Assembly (NCBI RefSeq): GCF_000293885.2
Contig: NZ_CP010945.1
Location: 4,918,001-4,982,000, forward strand
Length of the DNA: 64,000 nucleotides
Reading direction: 5' to 3'
Source of the DNA: Pseudomonas fluorescens NCIMB 11764
GTDB lineage: Bacteria > Pseudomonadota > Gammaproteobacteria > Pseudomonadales > Pseudomonadaceae
The position numbers and the translations under genes are program-made. Position 1 is the stretch's first letter; the number at the start of each line of letters is the position of its first letter. Below are positions 56,270 through 64,000 of this stretch, one piece after another. The notes beneath the pieces are model-generated. The model worked only from the letters and a program-made list of their open reading frames with translations, did not search any database and was not told where the DNA came from.

Positions 56270-59041
56270 TTAAATAGCCGGAGCCATAATATAACTCGCG
56301 TAGTTATCAGGATTTCTAAATGCCATTTTTGTTCGAAGCGCAGGAGTTTTTTTGAAACTCTCTAATGCTTCATCAATGGATGCGCCCCCCGCAACGTTTA
56401 CAAAGTCATCTTGAACGCTAGGATCGATATCGTCTATTACAATATTTGTTGTCGTCATCATTCTTTTCGACATGCTTGCCATGGCCGCATTTTTCGAGGT
56501 TTTTAAGTCAACGTTTCCGCTGACAAGTTTGGCGCCAGCATAGTCGCTAGATGTCGGCACCAAATACCATAAGTCTTTTTGAGCACTTATAACTTTGCTT
56601 TGATGAATGCGCTCATGAATAATAATAAAAGCTAACTCTTCTGTCGAAGCACTTGTGAAGAACTGATTGTTTACGTATATTTTTTCTCTTCTATCGCCAG
56701 GAATGACAAATGCGGCGGTATCTGCGTAGTCGCCATCGACATCGTCGAAAACGACAATTTTTTCAGAGATGTCAGTAATTCGCTTAAGTCCTGACAATGC
56801 TTCTTTGTAAACCTTGATTAACTGATCAGTATTGCTGCCACCTTCAACTCCGAAGTGTGCGTTCAGTTTTTCTCGATCATGGCTACCATTTTTCAACTCC
56901 TCCACACTTCGACTCAAACCCTCTACTGCTAATTTAAGCGCTTCTTTTAGTTTGCTAGCCAAAAGTGGCAGGTGAAGACTGATGTTCGCCATTCCTCTAT
57001 GCTTGACAATGTCAGGAATTCCGATTTTCTGTTCGAACATAACATCATATTCGGCAGCTGAAATTGGGGCGTATCCGTCGGGATCAAAAAATACAAGCGG
57101 CCTATTGTTTACAAAATCATAAAAATTTAACGCATCTATATCCCCCGCGGGGTCTGGACTCAGCCACCGCTGTAACCATGGCGCGTAAAAACGCGCGCCA
57201 TAGTAATAAAGCCCCGTCGCATCTCGTTCCTTGCCCGAGTAACGGATAGTCTTGTAACTGCTTTCCACCTCCTGCCGCCCCGCCAGCCACGCCGTGCCGC
57301 CAAACGGGTAATACACTTCCTGGCTCATCGGTTTCGCCTGCGCATCCACTTCAATCGCACTCGACCCCAGGTGATCGTCGAAGCAGTAACGCAGTTGGTC
57401 GTTTTCCACGTCATCGGGGGGCGGACTGTCCCAATGCAGCAGCCGCACCGTACAGCGCCCCACCTGAACACTGATAACCTGCAACCGCTCACCCGTGGCA
57501 CTGTTGGTGTGCAGTTCGATGCCCGGCAAGTAGCGTACTTCGGCTGTATGGATGACGGATTTCGCTGCAGCACTTTGGCATTTGCGCAGACGCATGCCTT
57601 CAGCATCGTAAACGTAGCGCTCCCAATCATCGGCGGCAGCGATCCGGGTTACTTGGGTGACCTGGGCCAATTCATTGCGACCATTCCACTGCAACGCCTG
57701 ACCGGGTTGCAGCTCCAGCAAATTGCCACGAACATCGAACAGCGCCTCCAGATCCGCACCTGGTCGATCTTTGATGCTGCGATTGCTGTGCTCCGCCACC
57801 CGCATGATCAACGTGTCGTTCTCGGCACCGAGATGAATGCGCTCCCGCAGATTGCCGGCCTCGTCATAGTGATAGGTTTCGCTGTAGTTGCGCCAACGGC
57901 TGGCATCGGGCGGGCCGAAGGCTTGCCACTCGGGTAATGCGGGACCGAATGAAGGCTTGGCGGTTTCCCAGCCAGTGGCTTTGATCAGTTGATTCAACGT
58001 GTCGTAGATGAAGCGGCGGACCGGTTCGATGCGCTGGTTGGCGAAATACTGGATCGGTAACGCGGCGTCGGTGATTTCGGTGATGTTGCCCGCCGGGTCA
58101 TAGCGGTAGCTCAGGTTTTGCAAAAACATGCCGTCCGGGCCTTGATTGGCCAGCGACAGCAGATGCCCATCGGCCGGGTCATAACTGGAAACGGTGCGCA
58201 TGCCGTTGCCGGCGAGTTCCTGCTGAACCTGTCCGAGCGCGCTGTACTCGAGGGCGCTGACCAGCGTTTCGGCGGCAGGTTGTCCGGCCCGTTGCAGGCG
58301 AACTTCGCGCAGCTGGCCGGCCCGATCATGGGCGAAGTGGCGGACGTGGCCTTTGGCATCGGTCTGGCTCAGCGCCTCGCCAGTGGCTGCGAAGTGCCAG
58401 GCAGAACGCGCGCCCTCATCCGGCTCCAGCAACCCGTTGCGTTCAGCCTCCGCAAGGGGCCAGTCCGGCGGATCCAGGCTGTCGAGGAAACGACGGACTT
58501 CGGCGAGGACCACACCCGACAGCCCGTACTCGGGCAGCAATCGGCTCCCCGCCGGATCATCCTGTCGCACCGGTTGGCCGCAGCGATTGTGCCGCGCATT
58601 GTCCGTCGAAGAACTGCCCCAGGTGATCCGCTCGGCACAGAGCTCGGCTTCGTCGACGCTGTGCTCGAAGATTGCCACCGGTCGCAGCAACGCATCAACT
58701 TCGGTGCGGCGGTGCCAGCCTCGCTGATCCCACGATTCAATGGGCTGCCCGGCCGCACCGGGCAAACTCAGTTGCCAGCCGGCATCGACGCTGTCGCTGC
58801 ACAGTGGCTGGCCGGAAAGGCTTGGGATGCTGACCAGATTCGGCGGCACCGCGACGCCGGACTGCGCCAGGGCAAACAAGCGAGGATCGCGCTGTTCAGT
58901 GAGCCGACTCGCCGCGTCATAAAGCTGGTGCGTGACTCGCGTCACCACCGCTTCGCCGGCGACGCGTCGATAATAGGCCAGGGCACGGACAAGTAAACCG
59001 CGGGGCTCAATGACACTGATTGATGGCGTATGGTTGTACAA
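56270..59041 (-). CDS. TccC-type Rhs toxin 5 with zincin metalloprotease-like tip
   Basis: The 923-residue TcC-like protein (NHTPSISVIEPRGLLVRALA) has a core matching Rhs 4 nearly residue for residue, including YSGKERDATGLYYYGARFYAPWLQRW, and reads PDPAGDIDALNFYDFVNNRP to FFDPDG at residue 656. The 267-residue tip differs from Rhs 4 in most positions but keeps the layout. Both have RGMxNIxxHLPxLA near the start, AFIIIHERIHQSK here with H809-E810-xx-H813, then QKDLWYL aligned with EDWWYL, and a final ALRTKMA. They are diverged versions of one predicted zinc-protease tip. It is transcribed in the same direction as the upstream SDR gene but has its own dyad promoter. Confidence 0.9.
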   Translation of the reverse strand: MYNHTPSISVIEPRGLLVRALAYYRRVAGEAVVTRVTHQLYDAASRLTEQRDPRLFALAQSGVAVPPNLVSIPSLSGQPLCSDSVDAGWQLSLPGAAGQPIESWDQRGWHRRTEVDALLRPVAIFEHSVDEAELCAERITWGSSSTDNARHNRCGQPVRQDDPAGSRLLPEYGLSGVVLAEVRRFLDSLDPPDWPLAEAERNGLLEPDEGARSAWHFAATGEALSQTDAKGHVRHFAHDRAGQLREVRLQRAGQPAAETLVSALEYSALGQVQQELAGNGMRTVSSYDPADGHLLSLANQGPDGMFLQNLSYRYDPAGNITEITDAALPIQYFANQRIEPVRRFIYDTLNQLIKATGWETAKPSFGPALPEWQAFGPPDASRWRNYSETYHYDEAGNLRERIHLGAENDTLIMRVAEHSNRSIKDRPGADLEALFDVRGNLLELQPGQALQWNGRNELAQVTQVTRIAAADDWERYVYDAEGMRLRKCQSAAAKSVIHTAEVRYLPGIELHTNSATGERLQVISVQVGRCTVRLLHWDSPPPDDVENDQLRYCFDDHLGSSAIEVDAQAKPMSQEVYYPFGGTAWLAGRQEVESSYKTIRYSGKERDATGLYYYGARFYAPWLQRWLSPDPAGDIDALNFYDFVNNRPLVFFDPDGYAPISAAEYDVMFEQKIGIPDIVKHRGMANISLHLPLLASKLKEALKLAVEGLSRSVEELKNGSHDREKLNAHFGVEGGSNTDQLIKVYKEALSGLKRITDISEKIVVFDDVDGDYADTAAFVIPGDRREKIYVNNQFFTSASTEELAFIIIHERIHQSKVISAQKDLWYLVPTSSDYAGAKLVSGNVDLKTSKNAAMASMSKRMMTTTNIVIDDIDPSVQDDFVNVAGGASIDEALESFKKTPALRTKMAFRNPDNYASYIMAPAI

Positions 59042-59073
59042 GTCGTGGCGCTCACCGATGAGAGGCCACTCGT

Positions 59074-59120
59074 AATTTAGGTGCGCGAGCTATCGACGTC
59101 TACTGTCACAAATGACAGTA
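59074..59120 (-). promoter_or_regulatory. Lux-box-like dyad and -10 of Rhs gene 5
   Basis: The plus strand reads TACTGTCACAAATGACAGTA (59101-59120), inside an 11-bp-arm inverted repeat (gtctactgtca / tgacagtagac). On the minus strand a 23-bp gap leads to TAAATT (59079-59074), the best -10 of the six. The dyad ends 59 bp before the ATG and lies 9 bp below the SDR stop codon. Confidence 0.7.
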
Positions 59121-59129
59121 GACAGCCAT

Positions 59130-59876
59130 TCAGCGCCCACCACCAAGATCAACAAACGTGCCGGTCGCGTAAGAAGCCTTGTCCGACAACAACCACACAA
59201 TCGCCTCAGCCACTTCATCCGGCCGGCCCCCGCGCGCCATCGGGATCGCCGATTCCAGTTTGCTGACCCGGTCCGGATCGCCGCTCAGCGCATGGAAATC
59301 GGTGTAGATGTAACCGGGGCGCACGGCATTGACCCGAATGCCTTCGCCCGCCACTTCCTTGGACAGGCCGATGGTAAACGTGTCGAGCGCGCCTTTGGAC
59401 GACGCGTAATCCACGTACTCATTTGGCGCTCCCAGGCGCGAGGCGACCGAAGATACGTTGACGATACTGCCGCCCTGCCCGCCGTGTTTCGGCGACATGC
59501 GCAGCACGGCGTGCTTGGCGCAGAGGATCGGCGCCAGGACGTTGGTCTTGAGGGTTTTGAGAATGCGGAACTCGGACATTTCGTCGACGCGGGATTTGTG
59601 CCCCACGGTCCCGGCATTATTGACCAGCGCGGTCACCCGGCCCAGTTCGGCGTCAACGCGGTTGAACAGCCCGATCACTTCGTCTTCGATACTGACGTCG
59701 GCTCGTACCGCGATGGCCTGGGCACCGAGGGCGCGTACTTGCTCAAGCACGCGGTGCGCCGCCTCTTCGTCGGATTGATAGTTGATGCAGATCCGATAGC
59801 CCTGTGCGGCGGCCAACAAGGCTGTGGCGGCGCCGATGCCGCGGCTGCCGCCGGTGATGACGATGACTTTGTCCAT
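59130..59876 (-). CDS. Short-chain dehydrogenase/reductase (classical SDR)
   Basis: The 248-residue NAD(P)-dependent oxidoreductase has cofactor motif TGGSRGIGAATALLAA (residues 8-23), the VNNAGTVGH motif, active-site SIVNVSSVASR, and catalytic YVDYASSKGALDTF. The N-terminal Arg in GGSRGIG suggests NADP(H) preference. The substrate is not deducible. GGGGAAA lies 9 bp before the start. Rhs 5 begins 88 bp downstream. Confidence 0.93.
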   Translation of the reverse strand: MDKVIVITGGSRGIGAATALLAAAQGYRICINYQSDEEAAHRVLEQVRALGAQAIAVRADVSIEDEVIGLFNRVDAELGRVTALVNNAGTVGHKSRVDEMSEFRILKTLKTNVLAPILCAKHAVLRMSPKHGGQGGSIVNVSSVASRLGAPNEYVDYASSKGALDTFTIGLSKEVAGEGIRVNAVRPGYIYTDFHALSGDPDRVSKLESAIPMARGGRPDEVAEAIVWLLSDKASYATGTFVDLGGGR

Positions 59877-59961
59877 GCGAGCGTTTCCCCGTTAAAGCGT
59901 TTGCAGTCGGGGCCAAGAATAACCGCCATTGGCGGGTTTTGCATGGGGTCTGTGGTTGTCC

Positions 59962-60092
59962 TGTGGCGAGGGAGCTTGCTCCCGCTGGGCTGCGCAGCAG
60001 CCCCAAAGCCTTGCGTCGCAGTGCATCAGTTAACCGCATACATTGTTTTACGACTGCTGCGCAGTCGAGCGGGAGCAAGCTCCCTCGCCACA
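59962..60092. repeat. REPIN between the SDR and MucR-like genes
   Basis: tgtggcgagggagcttgctc (59962-59981) is mirrored by gagcgggagcaagctccctc ending at gccaca (60092), with inner arms gctgcgcagcagcc and actgctgcgcagt. It is the cleanest member of the family in the window. Confidence 0.85.
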
Positions 60093-60098
60093 GAGGGG

Positions 60099-62180
60099 TC
60101 AACTTACCGCCAACCGCTCCCCGCGAAGAATATCCACCATGAAGCGCTCCGCCGGCAGCGGATGCCCCAACAGATAGCCCTGCAACGAGTCGCAACCGAG
60201 TTGAGTCAGGAAATCCTGCTGCACATCGGTTTCCACGCCTTCGGCAACGATGCGCAAATCCAGCGCCTGGCCGAGGGCGACGATGGCGGAAACGATGGCT
60301 GCGTCGTCGCTGTCCCGTTCCAGGTCGCGAACAAACCCCCGGTCGATTTTCAGTTCGTTGGCCGGCAAGCGCTTGAGGTACATCAGGCTCGAATAGCCAG
60401 TACCAAAATCATCAATCGACAGGTCGACACCCATCTCCGAGAGTTCGTTAAGCACCATCATGCTCGCATCGGCATCGCTCATGGCGGTGGTTTCGGTGAT
60501 TTCCAGGGTCAGGCTGTTAGCCGGCAAATGATGCGTAGCCAACGCCTTGGCGACACTCTGGACCAGGCCAGCGTGGCAGAACTGCAAAGCCGACAGATTC
60601 ACGGCGATGCGCCAGTCGGTGTAACCGAGCACGTACCATTCGCGCATTTGCCGGCAGGCTTCGTTGAGCACCCAATCGCCGATTGGAATGATCAGGCCGG
60701 TCTTCTCCGCCAGTTCGATGAACTTGTCCGGCAGCAGCATGCCCTGCGTCGGGTGCACCCAGCGCAACAACGCCTCGGCGCCGACAGGCCGGCCGTTGCC
60801 GGCATCGAATTTTGGCTGGTAGTAGAGGCAGAATTCTTGCTGTTCCACTGCATTGCGCAGGTCTTGCAGCAATTGCAGCTGTTTGCGCGCGTTGCTGTTC
60901 ATCGAGGCGTCGAAGAAGCTGTAGCCGTTTTTGCCCGCGCCCTTGGCGTGATACATCGCCGCGTCGGCGTTCATCAGCAGTTCTTCGCAGGTCTGGCCGT
61001 TTCCCGGATAAAGGGCGATGCCGACACTGGCGGATATTTGCAAATCATGTTCAGCAACGCGAAACGAGCGCGCGATCAGCCCGACTTGCCGCGCCGCCAG
61101 ATTCAGTGCGTCATGTTCATCAGCCAGTTGCACCAACAGCACGAACTCATCGCCACCAATCCGCGCCAGCGTGTCCTGGCTACGCAAGTCCTCACGCAGG
61201 CGCAGTGCGACTTCGCGCAGCAACTGGTCCCCCATGTGATGGCCGAATGCATCATTGACCGGCTTGAAACCGTCCAGATCGATGAACATCAAGGCAAAAC
61301 AACCGCCTTGCTCCTGCACTCTCGACATGGCCTGGTCGATACGGTCAGCCAGCAACACCCGATTTGGCAGACCGGTCAGGGTGTCGTGCAGCGCCAGTTG
61401 GGTGAGTTCGCGATTAGCCTCTGTCAGCGAATGGGCCAGCTCGGCGGTGCGAGCCTCCAGGCGCGCATCGAGAATCGAGGTGAGCAAGGCAATGCTCAGC
61501 ACCGCCATCGTAGTGATCAGTACCAGGCTGTCCAGGCCCTTGCCGTTCAAACCGTTGATCGCCGCGCCACAAAAACTGCCGTCTGGAAAACGCGCAGCGG
61601 CCATGGCGGTGTAGTGCATACCGACAATGGCAATGCCCATGATCACCGCCGCGCCGCCTCGAAGCAGACTGACAGAAGGCGTGTGCCGGCGCAGGCGGAA
61701 GGCGATCCATAATGCAGCGCCCGAGGCGCCGACGGCGATGAGCAAAGAGGCGCCGAACAATGTCGGGTCGTAATCGATACCCGGTTGCATGCGCATGGCC
61801 GCCATGCCGGTGTAGTGCATGGCGCTGATGCCAGCCCCCATCACCAGCGCCCCGAACGCCAGTTGCCAGCCCGGCAGTTGTGGCTGGCTGACCAGCCACA
61901 GGGCAAAGCCGCAAGACAGAATGGCGGTCAGCAGCGACAGGGCCGTCAGGGTAACGTCGTAGCCGAGGTCAATCGGCAGTTCAAACGCGAGCATGCCGAT
62001 GAAATGCATCGACCACACGCCGATGCCCATCGCCAAAGCGCCGCCGGCCGTCCACAAATGCACGGCACGGCCTTTGGCCGTGGCGATGCGCCCGGTCATG
62101 TCGAGCGCGGTGTAGGACGCGAGAATCGCCACAAAAAGCGAGATGATAACCAGCGTGGGGGAATAGCTACCGATGAGCAT
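60099..62180 (-). CDS. mucR: MHYT-GGDEF-EAL cyclic-di-GMP protein, MucR-like
   Basis: The 693-residue membrane protein has an MHYT sensor of about seven helices with the three repeat motifs SMHFIGMLAFELP, SAMHYTGMAAMRM and GMHYTAMAAARFP (residues 1-210). A GGDEF domain follows with intact RIGGDEFVLLV (about residues 250-420), then an EAL domain with GAEALLRWVHPTQG and SIDDFGTGYSSLMYLKRLP (about residues 440-690). Both catalytic motifs are intact, so it could make and degrade c-di-GMP. In P. aeruginosa the same architecture is MucR, linked to alginate. The start at 62180 (MLIGSYSPTLV) is preferred over 62216 because of GAGAAG before it and family length. Confidence 0.9.
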   Translation of the reverse strand: MLIGSYSPTLVIISLFVAILASYTALDMTGRIATAKGRAVHLWTAGGALAMGIGVWSMHFIGMLAFELPIDLGYDVTLTALSLLTAILSCGFALWLVSQPQLPGWQLAFGALVMGAGISAMHYTGMAAMRMQPGIDYDPTLFGASLLIAVGASGAALWIAFRLRRHTPSVSLLRGGAAVIMGIAIVGMHYTAMAAARFPDGSFCGAAINGLNGKGLDSLVLITTMAVLSIALLTSILDARLEARTAELAHSLTEANRELTQLALHDTLTGLPNRVLLADRIDQAMSRVQEQGGCFALMFIDLDGFKPVNDAFGHHMGDQLLREVALRLREDLRSQDTLARIGGDEFVLLVQLADEHDALNLAARQVGLIARSFRVAEHDLQISASVGIALYPGNGQTCEELLMNADAAMYHAKGAGKNGYSFFDASMNSNARKQLQLLQDLRNAVEQQEFCLYYQPKFDAGNGRPVGAEALLRWVHPTQGMLLPDKFIELAEKTGLIIPIGDWVLNEACRQMREWYVLGYTDWRIAVNLSALQFCHAGLVQSVAKALATHHLPANSLTLEITETTAMSDADASMMVLNELSEMGVDLSIDDFGTGYSSLMYLKRLPANELKIDRGFVRDLERDSDDAAIVSAIVALGQALDLRIVAEGVETDVQQDFLTQLGCDSLQGYLLGHPLPAERFMVDILRGERLAVS

Positions 62181-62393
62181 GGGACTTCTCGTGACGACCC
62201 GCCGTACTGCTTCCATTCTCGGGGGACAAATCCGGCGATTGTACTGATTGCATGAAAGAACGCACTGACAAAATTAGCAAAAGGCCATCAACCCGATGAA
62301 ACGCTTGTTTGATTGCTGGCGATGATGTTGGATTGGCGTTCCCGGAGCCCACCCCACGCGCCGCCGGGCGCCCTGTAGGCGCTGTCGAGTGAC

Positions 62394-63869
62394 CTACAAG
62401 TTACGGTCGAGCTGGCCATCCCATCCGCCACCCAGCGCCGCAATCAACTGCACGCTGGCAATCAAGCGGCTCTGCAACAAATCCAGCATGTTGCGTTCGT
62501 TGTTCAGCGCAGTGGCTTGCACGACCACTACATCCAGATAAGCGATCAACCCGGCCTTGTACTGATTCCGGGTCAGGCGCAAGGACTCACGCGCCGCGTC
62601 CAGGGCCTGCTGACGCACGGCCGATTCGTTCTCCAGGACCTTGAGCTGGACCAGATAATTCTCCACCTCGCGGAAGCCGTCGAGCACGGTCTGGCGGTAC
62701 TTGGCGACGGTTTCGTCGTAGGCTGCTTCGCTGCGATCGACTTCCGCCGACCGTTGGCCGCCGTCGAACAAGGTCATCGCCAGTTGCGGGCCGACCGACC
62801 AGAAGCGGTTCGGCACACTGATCCAGTTCGAAGTGGTGCTGCTGCTGTAACCGCCATTCAAACTCAACGTCAGGTCCGGGTAATAAGCGGCCTTGGCCAC
62901 ACCGATGTTAGCGTTGGCGGCCATGACCGAGCGTTCGGCGGAGGCGATGTCCGGGCGGCGTTCCAATAACTGCGAAGGCAGGTTCAGCGGCACCTCGGGC
63001 AGCATCGGGATATCCGCGGATTCCGCGAGGCTGAACTCGGCCGGCGGCAACCCGATCAGCACGGCAATGGCGTTCTCGAACTGCGCACGCTGCCAGATCA
63101 GATCGACCAGTTCGGCCTCGGTGCTCTTGAGCTGGGTGGTGGCCTGGGCCACCGCATCTTTGCCGGAAACACCGGCGCGGTACTGGTTTTCGGTCATTTT
63201 CAGCGAGCGTTGATAGGCCTCGACCGTGGCTTGCAGCAGACGTTTCTGCTCATCGATCACGCGCAATTGCAGGTAGTTCTGCACCAGTTCCGACTGCTGG
63301 CTCAACCGCATCGCCGCCAGATCGGCAAAACTCGCCTCGGCATTGGCGGTGTCGGCTTCCAGCCCGCGGCGCAGCTTGCCCCAGACGTCGGCTTCCCAAC
63401 TGACCCCTGCCTGTGCGGTATAGGTGTCGCGGATACCACTGGAGGAACTGGTCAGGCTCGAACTGCTGCTGCCGGTGCCCTGGCTGGAGCGGTTTTTCCC
63501 GACCGTCAGGTCCACGGTCGGAAAAAACGCACCGCGAGCACTGCGCACCAACGCCTGGGCTTGACGGTATTGGGCTTCGGACTGGGCAACCGTCTGGTTG
63601 GCGCTGTTGAGTTTCTCGATCAGGCCATTCAATTGTTGATCGCCATACAATTCCCACCACGCACCGCGGGCCAGGGAATCGCTCGGATTGGCCTGACGCC
63701 AACCGGCCGCTTCCTTGTACTGCACCGGCGCAGCGGTTGGCGGGCGCTGGTAATCCGGGCCGATGGCGCAGGCACTGAGCAGCGCAACGCACAGCGACAG
63801 GCTCAACAGGCGCGAGCCTCGGGCCGTGATCAGCGGTGCGGACAGGTTGATTAGCGAACGGTCAGTCAT
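62394..63869 (-). CDS. RND efflux outer-membrane lipoprotein (OprM/NodT family, OpmB-like)
   Basis: The 491-residue trimeric outer-membrane channel subunit has a lipoprotein signal sequence ending [23 protein letters not shown] (lipobox LLSAC), two repeated outer-membrane-efflux domains ([56 protein letters not shown]) and the periplasmic coiled-coil helices. The ATG overlaps the stop of the upstream RND pump (ATGA), so it belongs to a tripartite efflux operon resembling muxABC-opmB (mdtABC type). Confidence 0.92.
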   Translation of the reverse strand: MTDRSLINLSAPLITARGSRLLSLSLCVALLSACAIGPDYQRPPTAAPVQYKEAAGWRQANPSDSLARGAWWELYGDQQLNGLIEKLNSANQTVAQSEAQYRQAQALVRSARGAFFPTVDLTVGKNRSSQGTGSSSSSLTSSSSGIRDTYTAQAGVSWEADVWGKLRRGLEADTANAEASFADLAAMRLSQQSELVQNYLQLRVIDEQKRLLQATVEAYQRSLKMTENQYRAGVSGKDAVAQATTQLKSTEAELVDLIWQRAQFENAIAVLIGLPPAEFSLAESADIPMLPEVPLNLPSQLLERRPDIASAERSVMAANANIGVAKAAYYPDLTLSLNGGYSSSTTSNWISVPNRFWSVGPQLAMTLFDGGQRSAEVDRSEAAYDETVAKYRQTVLDGFREVENYLVQLKVLENESAVRQQALDAARESLRLTRNQYKAGLIAYLDVVVVQATALNNERNMLDLLQSRLIASVQLIAALGGGWDGQLDRNL

Positions 63870-64000
63870 AGCGGAGTTTCCAGGGCAGCATCGGTACGCA
63901 CCCCACGCCAGTGGTTGAAGCGATGGCGCAGTTTGTCGAGATAGAGGTAAACCACCGGGGTGGTGTAAAGCGTCAGGACCTGACTGAAAATCAACCCGCC
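63866..64000 (-). CDS. RND multidrug pump, last 44 codons (5' part outside window)
   Basis: The frame reads [20 protein letters not shown], then [13 protein letters not shown] and a short tail, ending TGA at 63866-63868. [20 protein letters not shown] is the final transmembrane helix of HAE1-type RND transporters of the MdtC/MuxC class. It overlaps the OpmB-like start by 4 bp. Only the C-terminus is visible. Confidence 0.88.
   Translation of the reverse strand, partial: GGLIFSQVLTLYTTPVVYLYLDKLRHRFNHWRGVRTDAALETPL

Noticed and set aside
27578..59041. Rhs genes as type VI secretion effectors
   Set aside because: The N-termini are TcC-like, with no PAAR domain. No VgrG, chaperone or immunity genes are adjacent.
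27494..59120. Dyads as LexA SOS boxes (CTG-N10-CAG)
   Set aside because: The outer bases fit, but the inner positions (CTGTTA, CTGTCA) depart from CTGTATATAWWW. The fixed placement upstream of -10 without a -35 suits an activator better than a repressor. It remains the main alternative.
59112..61712. 866-codon open frame on the plus strand
   Set aside because: It runs antisense to the SDR gene, through a REPIN and into the MucR-like gene, all of which have clear family motifs. It is a GC-rich codon-position shadow.

Overview
The window reads as chromosomal DNA of a Pseudomonas of the fluorescens group. The evidence is the gene content (an alpha-glucan/trehalose cluster with glgE, a treS-maltokinase fusion and treZ/treY, a MucR-type MHYT-GGDEF-EAL protein, an OpmB-type efflux outer-membrane protein), the GC-rich codon use, and repeated P. 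fluorescens-type REP/REPIN palindromes (tgtggcgagggagcttgctc and relatives). No rRNA, tRNA, CRISPR array, transposase or integrase was seen.

Layout. 1-5702 (-): 5' part of one giant reading frame (at least 1900 aa, running off the window), toxin-like but unassigned. 5810-11189: housekeeping genes (pssA; a TetR regulator with a DUF1348 protein; a TauE/SafE permease; nudC; a dienoyl-CoA isomerase-type crotonase). 11745-22711 (+): glgA-treZ-malQ-treY-DUF2934-glgX. It is continued without a gap by a small unexplained cassette (acyl-CoA dehydrogenase-like protein, PIG-L deacetylase, NodS-like methyltransferase, GT2 glycosyltransferase, second PIG-L) and an EEP-family gene, to 27488. 27489-40800: accessory island with three TccC-type Rhs toxins, one autotransporter, one passenger-less autotransporter barrel and a broken copy of the glgB 3' end. 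40856-48629 (-): glgE-treS/mak-glgB. 48846-53231: a small proline-rich ORF, MgtC, a DUF3203-like protein, ccoG and a MocR-type regulator. 53252-59120 (-): second toxin locus with two more TccC-type Rhs genes. 59130-64000 (-): an SDR oxidoreductase, the MucR-like protein, an OpmB-like protein and the last 44 codons of an RND pump.

How it works together. The two glucan operons face each other. Together they encode synthesis, branching and debranching of alpha-glucan, its conversion to trehalose (TreY/TreZ), trehalose-maltose interconversion and maltose phosphorylation (TreS-Mak), and polymer extension from maltose-1-phosphate (GlgE). A candidate AlgU-type promoter precedes glgE. The toxin island sits exactly where the two operons converge.

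The most interesting signal is shared control of the accessory genes. All five Rhs genes and the large autotransporter are preceded by a 20-bp dyad (core CTGT-N8-ACAG, closely resembling a lux box). In all six, exactly 23 bp separates ACAG from a plausible -10 hexamer, which centres the dyad near -43, the position of a LuxR-type class II activator site. The Rhs cores (about 656-670 aa) are nearly interchangeable, but each has a different C-terminal tip. One tip ends in a J-domain-like HPDK module and two carry HExxH zincin-like motifs. No immunity gene follows any of them, which fits anti-eukaryotic TcC-type toxins better than interbacterial Rhs toxins. Duplicated 3' ends of conserved neighbours (glgB and the EEP gene) record how the modules multiplied.
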